Assembly (NCBI GenBank): GCA_026008535.1
Contig: BRKX01000003.1
Span: forward strand, 23,612,001 to 23,676,000
DNA: 64,000 nt
Reading direction: 5' to 3'
Source of the DNA: Perilla frutescens
Taxonomy: Eukaryota > Streptophyta > Magnoliopsida > Lamiales > Lamiaceae
Position numbers and translations under genes: made by a program. Positions 11,063-21,036 of the stretch are shown here, piece after piece; the stretch's first letter is position 1; each line of letters begins with the position of its first letter. Below the pieces are notes generated by a model. The model did no database searches. It was not told where the DNA came from and saw only the letters and a list, made by a program, of their open reading frames with translations.

Positions 11063-13426
11063 TGTAGCGCCCCGATCCCAAAAGATCATGGAAATGGACA
11101 CCACGGGGGTTAGAATTAAGAAGCGGGAAAGAAAGGGGGTAACCTGATCAATGAGAAGTCAACAGAAGACTCAGAACAACCAAACATGCTCTATAATATA
11201 AGATATATAGATTCAGAACAACCAAACATGCTTTATAATATAACATATACTTATCCATAACACTATGACTAGAGTTCTTAGTGTTTAATAAAAGAATATT
11301 ACAAGTGCGGAAGCTCCATTATTAACAGGATACTTAACAAAAAGAGACAGTGAGAAATAGTTAAATAACAAAATCCCATGTCTCAGCATCGTCACGTCCA
11401 CGCGCTAGCCTACTAACCTGAAAATGTTTGGAAATATTTGGGCTGAGTACTAATGCACTCAGTGGGCAAGTTTTTACAATTCAAGTTATGCAAATTATTT
11501 TGTTAAAGTAATCTATCTGTGTTCATGCATGTAGTGAATCTTAGGAGGTTTTAAAAGTTGGAAGCAACCTAAGTTCACCAAATATTTTATCGTGAAGCGC
11601 TTAAGAGTATAACCCGTCATTGCCCGCAACCTAAACTACATCACCAGCGCATAAAGTTGAGTATGGCCATAGTATACCCAATGAGTATAACCAATAAGTG
11701 TTTCATTTTTGTCTCACCGACAAGGAGTAGGGCATGACAAATAATGCATGCATACTGTATCTACTCACATTGACACAGCGCTGGTATATGAGACTCCGAC
11801 AATATACAGTAGCATGTAAATATTTAACACAGATAGTCACATATGCAATTTTTAACAAAGCAGAGCTTAATAACTCGAAAGATACAATTTACAAAGATAT
11901 AATAGGCCACCTGGATAATAGATAAGCTTTAAAACCCGGGGTTGGTCCTGCTCAGGTTTTGTTATCTCTTCTAGGCCTATAACAACCAGTATTGGCTTAG
12001 TTAGTTAAAGGCCTCTATCAAAACTCAATCCCTAAGCCCCCTTTTAAACTTTTTTTGCTGAACTTCATTATCAATTAATCCTATATTTTCATATTTATTT
12101 CACCTCATTTCAAAAATATAAATATACTTGCAATTTTAGTATATCATAGAAAAAGTGTAACTTAATTAATTGGAACACTATCATCCAGCTGATAATTGAT
12201 TCTATTTCAAGATGATACATTAATTAGTTAATTCCCTTGATATATCATTTATTAACTAATTATTTGGTTACTTGTTATTCAGAGAACTACTAAAGAAAAT
12301 TATGCAACCTAAATATCATAAATTAAACTCATGATTACCCTATAATCTATAAAATGAATAGCACCAATAATTGATCATCTATCTATCGAGAAGTGTTCAA
12401 TTCTCAAAACAAAAACTCTTGAAATTAACTTAACCTTATAATGTGCTTCCGAATCAATAATTGTTTTCTTAGTAAATAACTAATTTCTACAACAATTAAA
12501 CTTCTTAGAACATAAATCAAATTGTTATTATTTTTAATTAATCGATAGGAGTACATTCTAATTTTAATTATGAAAATATAAATATAAATTCTAAAGCCTA
12601 ATATTTCTAGATGTGTCTTTCATCCTAAAATAATAATTGATATACACTTTATATTAATTGAATGAATTGAGAACGGAATTAATTAGAAAAGGAAGAAGAA
12701 ATCTTGCCTCAAAAGAAAAATACTTACCGAAAGATATTATTACTATATTTACCTTTGTCAACTTATTGATTTAGTTATAAGAGTGATGAAGAAATAAATT
12801 ATTCACATCCCTAATATATTGTTTTAATAATTAAAAATTCAATTGGATTACTCATCAATCTAGAATTCTCCTCCATAAAACACGTATCCTATTTTTGTTG
12901 ATTAGTCAACATCTACTAAAATATATATAGTAGACACCTCTATTTTAAATTTATTATTACTATTTTTTTATTTAATGGACATCAACTATATCCAATCCTA
13001 CAAGATACATACATTCAAGTTGATAAAAATAATAATAATTAACGACAAATACTATGTATGTATTTATATATATATATTTTTTTCTTCCGTAAAGTAAGCA
13101 TTATGCATATATATAGACAATGTATATTTGTATTTGGAATCATACTAAATCAATTCATATTCGATAAATTGTAATTAATTAAACTAAGTTTGTATCTAGC
13201 GTTCTGATTAAAAATACGATAAAGTCCAGGATATTTCTAACACAGTCAATGAGAATACTTCTCATTAAATAAAAAAAAATTGGGACTTAGAAAGGTCCAA
13301 TTTATTTCCTCAAGGTTAACATAGGCTATTCTTTTAATACTGAAAAGTGTTTGATATTGCAGTTATTCTAACTATTACATTTATATTCCTAATTAAATTT
13401 AGATAATAAAACTCCGGGGTATTACA
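11063..13426 (-). mobile_element. Solo LTR of a chromovirus-type gypsy element
   Basis: 2364 bp with ends TGTAGCGCCCC...CCGGGGTATTACA, flanked by the 5-bp repeat TGATC at 11058-11062 and 13427-13431. It has no internal region, so it is most simply the product of recombination between the two LTRs of a full element. It matches the LTRs at 40143-42509 and 46969-49224, which sit at the same integrase position in element 2. Orientation is taken from that copy. AT-rich, no coding content. Confidence 0.95.
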
Positions 13427-16400
13427 TGATCGCTGATGATGGACCTGGGCACACCAAACCGACTGAAAATGTGGGATTTCAGAAATGCGGCTACTACTCT
13501 TACATCATTGGTAGGAGTAGCCTTTGCTTCTACCCATTTGGACACATAATCAACTGCCAGGATAATGTATTGATTCACCCTCGAATTTGGAAAGGGTCCC
13601 ATAAAATCCATTCCCCAAATGTCAAAAATCTCCACTGGCATGATTGGCGTCATGGGCATTTCATTTCTTCTTGTAATGTTCCCTACCCTCTGGCATTGGT
13701 CACACCTTCTGCAGATGTTGTGGGCTTCCTTGAATATTGTGGGCCAAAAGAACCAACAAACCAAAATTCTCCTTGCTGTTCGGTTTGGTACGAAATGCCC
13801 TCCGCAAGCATAACTGTGACAATGCTTTAGAATTTCATCTATCTCCTCATCAGGGACACATCTTCTGATGATTTGATCAGCACATCTCCTCCATAGAATA
13901 GGGCAATCCCATGCATAGAACCTGCTCTCATACCTCAGTTTATTTTTCCGGTACCTTGAGTACCCAATAGGCATTTCTCCAGACTCGAGGTAGTTCACTA
14001 TGTCTGCATACCAGGGTGCTAGTGTGCCCTTTGCTGAATATAAATGCTCATCAAGAAAGTGATCATCAATGGGCATTTCATCGCCTTTCTCATTCAGCAC
14101 CCGGCTCAGATGGTCAGCCACCAAGTTCTGTGCCCCACTCTTATCTTTTATCTTGACATCAAACTCTTGTAAAAGCAGGATCCAGCTAATTAGTCTTGGT
14201 TTTGTCTCTTTCTTGGCCATCAAGTGCCTCAGTGCACCATAATCTGTATAGACAACGCTCTTTGCTCCCAAGAGATAAGATCGAAACTTCTCAAATGCAA
14301 ACACTACTGCCAATAGCTCCTTTTCAGTAGTGGTGTGATTACACTGTGCCACATTCAGAGTTTTGGAGGCATAGTAAATTACATGGCTTTCTTTTCCTCT
14401 CTTTTGACCCAGTACTGCGCCCACAGTGTAGCCACTGGCGTCACACATAATCTCAAAGGGCATTCCCCAATTTGGTGGTTGAATGACTGGTGCAGTGACC
14501 AGTTGCTTCTTCAGAAAATTGAATGCCTTCTTACACTCTTCATCGAATTCGAACGGCACATCTTGCTGCAACAAGTGAGTAATAGGCTGGGCAATTTTTG
14601 CAAAATCCTTTATGAATCTCCTGTAGAATCCAGCGTGCCCCAAGAATCCTCTCACTTGTTTCACCGAAGTGGGATATGGCAATTTTTCTATTATGTCCAC
14701 TTTGGCTTTATCAACCTCAATGCCCCTCTCAAAAATCACATGTCCCAGTACAATGCCCTCTCTGACCATGAAATGACATTTTTCATAGTTCAGCACCAGG
14801 CATTTGTCCACACAACGCTGCAACACCTTTTCCAGATTATCTAAACATCGATCAAAGCAACTCACATACATTGTGAAATCATCCATGAATACGTCAATGC
14901 AGTTCTCAAGTAGGTCAGAGAATATGCTCATCATACAACGCTGAAATGTGCCAGGAGCATTGCAGAGGCCAAAGGGCATTCTGCGATAGGCAAATGTGCC
15001 GAATGGGCACGTGAATATTGTTTTCTCCTGGTCCTCTTAACTTACTGCAATTTGCATGTATCCAGAATATCCGTCCAAGAAATAAAAGAACTTGTTTCTT
15101 GCAAGTCTCTCCAACATCTGGTCAATGAACGGAAGTGGGAAATGATCCTTCCACGTGACCGTGTTCAGCTTCCGATAGTCGATGTAAACTCTCCAGCCAG
15201 TTTGCAGTCGTGTGGGCACAAGCTCTCCTTTCTCATTTTTCACAACTTGAATGCCCGACTTCTTGGGCACAACATGGATTGGACTGACCCACTTGTTGTC
15301 TGAAATTGGGTGTATAATGCCCTGGTCCAGTAGCTTAATTATCTCTTTTAGTACCACATCCTTCATCACTGGATTGAGCTTTCTTTGTGGATCACGAACG
15401 GGTTTTGCATCATCTTCCAGCAATATTTTGTGCATGCAAACCGCTGGGCTAATGCCCTTTATATCTGCCAAAGTCCATCTGAGTGCCTCTTTGTACAGCC
15501 TTAACAATCTCAATAGGCGATCCTCATCAGCTTGATTCAACCCCGCACTTATGATTACAGGGAGAGTCTTATTATTTCCCAAGTAGGCATACTTCAAATG
15601 CCTTGGCAGTGCCTTCAACTCCAGCGTGGGCGCTTTGATAATAGAAGGCATTAGCTTGTCATCATTTCTCTGAATGGGCACACCATAGTCCACACATCCG
15701 TGTGGCATTTCTTATAATGAATAGAACATCATAATTCCATCCCTTATGTCATCATCCTCGTCCAGGGCATCCTGGTCAATCAGTCCATCCCACAATGTCT
15801 ACTCCAGTGGTTCTCTGTTGCTCACCATGGATAAAGTAGAACGGCTCGGGGTATGAAATGTGTTCACAAAATTACAATTTTCTGTATTCGGGGGGTGCTT
15901 CATGGCTTCAAAAATGTTGAACGTCACATTCTCCCCATCAAACTCACACGTCAGTGTGCCCTTGTCCACATCAATCTTGGTTCGAGCTGTCTTCATGAAA
16001 GGCCTTCCCAACAATAAAACTGAAGATTTTGAAGTCGCTGTGCCCATGTCAAGCACATAAAAATCTGCTGGGAAGATAAGCTCGTCCACCTTGACCAATA
16101 CATCTTCAATGAGGCCTTCTGGACAAACATTGGACCGGTCAGCTAACTAAATGACCACACGGGTCTCCTTCAGAGGTCCAATCCTCAATTCTTTGAACAC
16201 CGACAGGGGCATTACATTGATTGATGCCCCCAAATCCAGCATGGCCTTTTCAACTTTCTTGTTCCCTATGATGCAAGGAATCATGAACATCCCTGGATCA
16301 TCACACTTCTTGGGTAGCTTCCTCTGTATTACAGCCGATACATTCTCCCCAACTAGGAACCTCGCATCATCATTAAAGCACACATTTCTGGTGCAGAGTT
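13427..16400 (-). pseudogene. pol: Element 1 protease, reverse transcriptase, RNaseH and integrase N-terminal part
   Basis: One frame from about 16383 down to the solo LTR. Protease has LDLGASINVMP (catalytic Asp) near 16220. RT has DYRKLNTVTWKDHFPLPFIDQ and the catalytic FMDDF at 14875-14889, preceded by FGLCNAPGTFQRCM. RNaseH has EIMCDASGYTVGAVLGQ and the YTD..AL block. Integrase has the His-His-Cys-Cys finger (CHSYACGGHF...CRRCDQCQ) and the first catalytic Asp (WGMDFMGPF). It breaks off at SD, where the solo LTR lies. In-frame stops: TAG at 16147, TAG at 15799, TAA at 15712 and TAA at 15037. Element 2 is open at the last three of these places and, in its 63.5-kb segment, at the first. Dead copy. 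Confidence 0.92.
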
Positions 16401-16403
16401 CTT

Positions 16404-18062
16404 TTAGAAATCGGGCATACCGCGGTATTTGCTGAATACTTTTAGCATCTCCCTGGTTTTCTCTTCTTTTCTATTTTGTGCCAATCTCCCTGGAAAGGGA
16501 GGTTTCTGTCTCTCTGGAATGGGCACTTTCACAGGCTGCTTTACTTCCGGAATGGGCACAGTATCAGTCTGCTCAGCTTCTTGTGCCTTGTCTTTTGTGG
16601 GAATTTCTTCCACTTCTTCCTCCAAGGGCATATCATCCTTCTCTTCTCTCGGCCTAACCATCTCCGGAAGCTCTTTTCCACTCCTCAATGCTACTGCATT
16701 CACTTGTTCCATCGGATTCTCAACTTGGGAAGGCAGCTTCCCATTTTTCTCCTCCATCTTGTGCATGGCTTGAGCCAATTGATTGATTTGTTTGCTCATG
16801 TGCGAGAGACCAGCTCGAGTCTCTTGCTTAAAATTCTCATTTTCCTCAGCTATAGCAAATACAAGATCTTCTAGCCTTTGCTTCCTTTTCTCCTCTGGTG
16901 GTGGCAATGGGCGTGCAGGATGCCCATCATCTGGCCTTCTCCATCTAAAATTTTCATGGTCTCTCCAGCCAGGATTATAAGTCTGGGAATGGGGATCAGA
17001 TCTTCTGGAATGCCCATTCTGACCACCTACAGCATTCACTTCTTCCATTTCGTCTTGTAGAGTAGGGCATTCATCCGTGAAATGAGATATGCTTTTGCAT
17101 ACCCCATAAGGTCTGGGATTCCTCGCCATGCTTGTACCGGACAAGATTTTTTCGATCTTGTCACACAATCTATCAATCCTGCTGTCCTGGTTAGGTGCCC
17201 TTTCTGTTTCACTCACAACTAGAATGCCCTCTCCACCGAAGTCTCGGTTGTCTTAAGTCATTTCTGTGAGAATTATGAATGCTTCAACAGGCTGTTTGTT
17301 CAAAATAGATCCTCCACATGAGGCATTCACGATCGTCCTCTCATGTGGTCTCAATCCTCTGACAAAATACTGAATCAAATCGTGTTCAGTAATCTGGTGT
17401 TGTGGGCATTTCGCCAGCATCGCCTGGAATCTTCCCCAATAATCATAGAAACTTTCGTTAGTTCCCATCTTCAGGCTCCCTATCCTTCTTCTCATTTCTT
17501 GCACTCTGGATGCTGGAAAATATTTCTCCAAAAACTTCTGTTGAAGTTGTCTCCATGTGGTCACAGTGCCAGTGGGTAGTGTGTACAGCCAGTCCCGTGC
17601 CCCATCTTGAAGAGTAAAAGGAAACGAGACCAACCGCACATACTCTTCTCTTCCATGATCTGATGGTTGAGTTTGGCAAACCATCTCGAAATCTTGCAAA
17701 TGCCTTTGAGGGTCCTCTCCAGCCATCCCATGAAATTTAGGCAAGATTTGGATGAAGCTTGCTTGCAGATCCCATGTCCGCGTGACTGCTGGGATCGTAA
17801 TGCCAATTAGGCGAAGATTCATGTTAGTCGGAAAGACTAACTGTCTCAAAGTTCTTCCTTCGGCAGCCATATTATCAGTGTGGCCATTCTCAAATTGTTC
17901 TTCCTCCTCGTGCCCTGCTTCTTCTCAATCTTCTGGTGGTGTGGGCTCATGAGGTCTGTTTACAGCTCAGCGTGACCTCTTCACTGCTGCTCTGTTCTTC
18001 CTTGAAGTTTTCTCTATCTCCGGATCGTACAATAGATTTTCTCCTGAAGAAGTCTTGGGCAT
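16404..18062 (-). pseudogene. gag: Element 1 gag
   Basis: Starts at ATG 18062 (MPKTSSGENLLYDPEIEKTSRK), about 50 bases inside the PBS, matching the start of gag in element 3. The core has the gag fold markers ARDWLYTLPTGTVTTWRQLQQKFLEKYFP and YDYWGRFQAMLAKCP; the later part has a CxxC-type motif (VCKSISHFTDECPTLQ) and a YNPGWRDHENF block typical of Athila. In-frame stops are TGA 17967, TGA 17925 and TAA 17253. Near 16430 a 40-bp deletion relative to element 2 (63.88-63.93 kb) shifts the frame into protease; it is flanked by the short repeat TTGCT. Confidence 0.88.
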
Positions 18063-18110
18063 CAACTTCCAGGCCCACCAGCTTGGAAAGTAAAATCACT
18101 GGAAATTAGC

Positions 18111-18128
18111 TCCCCGGCAACGGCGCCA
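18111..18128 (-). other. Element 1 primer-binding site, tRNA-Asp type
   Basis: The plus strand reads TCCCCGGCAACGGCGCCA, identical to the 3' end of plant tRNA-Asp, so the RNA strand is complementary over 18 bases. Four bases separate it from the LTR at 18133. Typical of Athila elements. Confidence 0.93.
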
Positions 18129-18132
18129 ATTT

Positions 18133-19708
18133 TGACTCACGGTCGTTTCGCGCTAAAAATAAATTTGTAATGCTCCTGTGCCCACAACGAGCGTAGCTAG
18201 CTTGTGAGTATGGGTCGATCCCACAGAGAGTTGATGTGATTCCACCTTCGAGTCACCAATCAAAAAGGGGGGGTTTTGTGTTGTCCCTGTACTAAAAGTA
18301 AATCTGCAAAATAATACTAAAAGGAAATATCAAATAATAAAAGTTCTGGCATTTGAACTAGAATTTGGTTTAAGTATAAAACAACTCGATCATGGGCACA
18401 CCGATTTTCATACATGTTAAGTCACCCAGTTATAGGGACCGGATTCCTCTCTGCATCCCCTCATTCATCCTTTCATTTTAGGCTTAAAAGTGATTCCTCG
18501 TCAAGTAAACTCCTAACCTATCATCCACACCCCGGTTCCCCTAAGAGATGTAAATGAATAGACAGCAGTGTGCCTCTAGACGAACCTTGATCTGTTGTGT
18601 TTACCGATTCTTCATGTGCCCACAACAACCCATCGATTCCCTTATTACTATATGAATCAACACACAGTCACGATTCGCCAATTCAATTAATAGTGGTGTG
18701 TCCTCTATGTCTAACGAGTGATCAGCACATTGGGCATTTCAGACACACACTCACGTGGAACAGGTTCAAGAATCGATAGAAACCTATCATGCATTACTAT
18801 GCCCATTTCGGCCTCACGAGTCCAGATTTGTACTTAAACCATTTTCATTGTTCAAACACCAGAAATAAAGATCTAGCCAAGCAGGCTAGACATAATTAAA
18901 ATAGCAGAAATTAAAGACATAATATAAATGAAAACTTACGAATTTATTAGGCAAAAATCTCAACTCCAACGATGAGAAACATAAACATAATCTTAAGTCC
19001 CAATGGCTTAAGGCCTATTGGGTTGTTTGTGGCTGCCTAAGCAGCGTACGAAAATGAAATGCAGAAAAGTAAAATTATAGCAATGTTTCTGACTTCCTAA
19101 GCTTGTTTTCCCAGAGACTAAACTTGTTTAAATAATTACATTTCCGAGTGGAGTTTCCCCCACAAGCGGGGGTCTTCTGCTGAAATTCCGGAACAGCGTG
19201 CCCCTCTCTAATCGGTTGGATAAGCTTCAGCTTTATCAAATCCCTATTTTATAGGGATTGCTCTTATCTCCTTCGATTAAGCTTATCTCATTGTTGCAGC
19301 GCCTTCTAGGAGTCCAACTTAGTTCCAACTCTCCATCGGATATGTAGCTATCTTCCACCAGCTCTCCTTCAACTGATTTTCGAGTTTCACGGGGATGCCC
19401 ATTCTGACCTGTGGCCGAGTCTGTGCGAGTACTGTGGGCACGGCATTATCTGTCAGTTCCATTCGTATCTGATATGCTCACTTCGCCGACTGAATGTGGG
19501 ATGGATACTGGAGAAGTCCCATGTGCCTCTGATGAACATATGTGCGAGATAAATGTGAATATTTGGGCATAAAATGCCCCTTCCGCCAGACTCGACTCTT
19601 GGAATGCCCTTTGACCGCAACCTGGTTCTTTTCGACTCAAAACACACTAAAAAGGACATTTATAGAGGATAAAATACCCATAAAAACACGAAATAAATCG
19701 ACTTATCA
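18133..19708 (-). repeat. Element 1, 5' LTR
   Basis: 1576 bp, equal in length to the 3' LTR at 5198-6773, ends TGACTCACGG...GACTTATCA. It lies next to the tRNA-Asp PBS. It should carry the promoter; no TATA box could be assigned with confidence. Confidence 0.95.
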
Positions 19709-19713
19709 CGTAT

Positions 19714-19988
19714 ACAATGGGCTCATCTTGCTCCTGAACTAAACGAGTTAAATCAATATCCTTTTTCAAGAGTCCTTTCATTGTCCTCCTTGTCAATGAC
19801 CTCGCCAAATAACTCAGTGTATATCTTACACTTGTTGGAGATGGTTCCATAAAATTGTGAATCTCGTCTATCAATTTATCACGAGATAACATATCAAATG
19901 GAAGGTGCATGAGCTGATCTTCACCATCCACATACTCAGGTCTCTCCCATCCACCACTATGTCAGACAATAATATGTTGACAAGTCAT
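19714..19988 (-). pseudogene. Mutator-like transposase, 5' portion
   Basis: The first ATG is at 19988 (MTCQHIIV). A TGA follows after eight codons, then the frame reads GGWERPEYVDGEDQLMHLPFDMLSRDKLIDEI, the N-terminal domain of MULE transposases. It runs into the TSD of element 1 at 19713 and resumes at 5192. The two halves therefore flank a 14.5-kb insertion in one gene. Together with the stops in the other half, the gene is dead. Confidence 0.75.
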
Positions 19989-20040
19989 CTACAAATCAAC
20001 AATAAAGAGTAATTAAAGAAATTTAAAAAATAAATAATAT

Positions 20041-20335
20041 CGTGAGAATATTGTCACAAAAGCACAGAATTCGTGACAATATTGTCACGAATTTGTTGCT
20101 TTCTTGACAATATTGTCACGAATTTGTGACAATATTTGAGATTTTTTTTAATATTGTCATGAAAAATGAACAATTCATGACAATATATTGTCATGAATGA
20201 ATTTAATTCGTGACAATATTTTCAAGACAGTATTATTGTTACGGAACAACAAATTTGTGACAATATTGTCACAAATTCATATGATTTTGTGACAATATTG
20301 TTATGAAATTACGTGTACTGTCATGAAATCTACAA
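20041..20335. repeat. Array of TGACAATATTGTCA palindromes
   Basis: About eight or nine copies, some degenerate, of a short palindrome with core GTGACAATATTGTCAC and TTCG/CGAA arms, spaced about 25-45 bp. Variants are ATGACAATATATTGTCAT and GTGACAATATTGTTAT. The array lies just upstream of the MULE transposase start; one perfect copy lies at the other end of that gene (3647-3674). Possibly MULE subterminal repeats; the function is not known. Confidence 0.9.
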
Positions 20336-20387
20336 AATATCCAAATATACAAATTCATGTTAATCTACCACAAAATATTCAAATCTA

Positions 20388-20760
20388 CACTACAACAAAA
20401 ATTGATTTAGGTGACATTTAAAGATGTTGCAATAAAAAGCTTATTGTGACATCCCATCTATCACCACATTGATTCTTAATGTCTCCTGTGTGAGTGTTGC
20501 TAAAGAAAAAATTAACTATAATGACACCTAAAAATGTCAAAAGAGACTAATAAATAATAATATATTAAAGATGTAATATGACATCTCTAGTGTTGGGAAA
20601 AGAAATATAATATGACAACTTGTATTGTCTTTATATATACTCTTTTGTGACACTCGCGTGACTAATCATAACATTGTAAAATGTCATTTAAGTTAATTTC
20701 TGGTGACATTCTATTAGGCATAATAATTCAATAGTAGTATTTTAATGACAATTTTTAGTG
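20388..20760. repeat. CACTA left terminus with subterminal repeats
   Basis: Starts CACTACAACAAAAA and continues with repeated TGACA-Y and inverted ATGTCA motifs (about ten). In En/Spm such motifs bind TnpA; here that is by analogy. Confidence 0.8.
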
Positions 20761-21036
20761 TCTTCAATTCATTAATATAAAAGCCTGTACGTACATCATT
20801 TTAGAAATGATTGCTATAAATTTTGGAAAATAAAAATAGTTAAAACACATGTAATACATAAATGAAGATATTATACTCTTTCATATATGAAATGATATAA
20901 AATTAAAAGTCATTGTCCAACAACGATTAGTAATCCATAACCAAAGAAAGAGTTGAAATCTATTGTCTTATAAGTACGTGAATATTTAAAAATCTACTAA
21001 TCACAAAATATAGATAAAACTATATCAAATGCCTTC

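Larger units (their letters stand above)
5198..19708 (-). mobile_element. Athila-type Ty3/gypsy retrotransposon, element 1
   Basis: Bounded by two LTRs of equal length (1576 bp: 5198-6773 and 18133-19708) and flanked by the 5-bp direct repeat CGTAT at 5193-5197 and 19709-19713, so both ends are original. PBS matches tRNA-Asp; the PPT precedes the 3' LTR. Order on the minus strand: LTR, PBS, gag, protease, RT, RNaseH, integrase, third ORF, LTR. A foreign solo LTR (11063-13426) sits in integrase. By eye the two LTRs differ by roughly 2-4%, so the insertion is not very recent. The host site is the transposase gene of a MULE. All reading frames are broken. Confidence 0.95.

Noticed and set aside
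14335..14844. 169-residue plus-strand open frame
   Set aside because: Antisense to RT/RNaseH of element 1; no family features.
18111..18128. tRNA gene
   Set aside because: Only the last 18 bases of tRNA-Asp are present; it is a primer-binding site. The same holds at 62143 and, for tRNA-Met, at 1088.
20041..20335. CRISPR-like array
   Set aside because: Units are palindromes with irregular spacing and no uniform spacers, in plant DNA with no cas genes.
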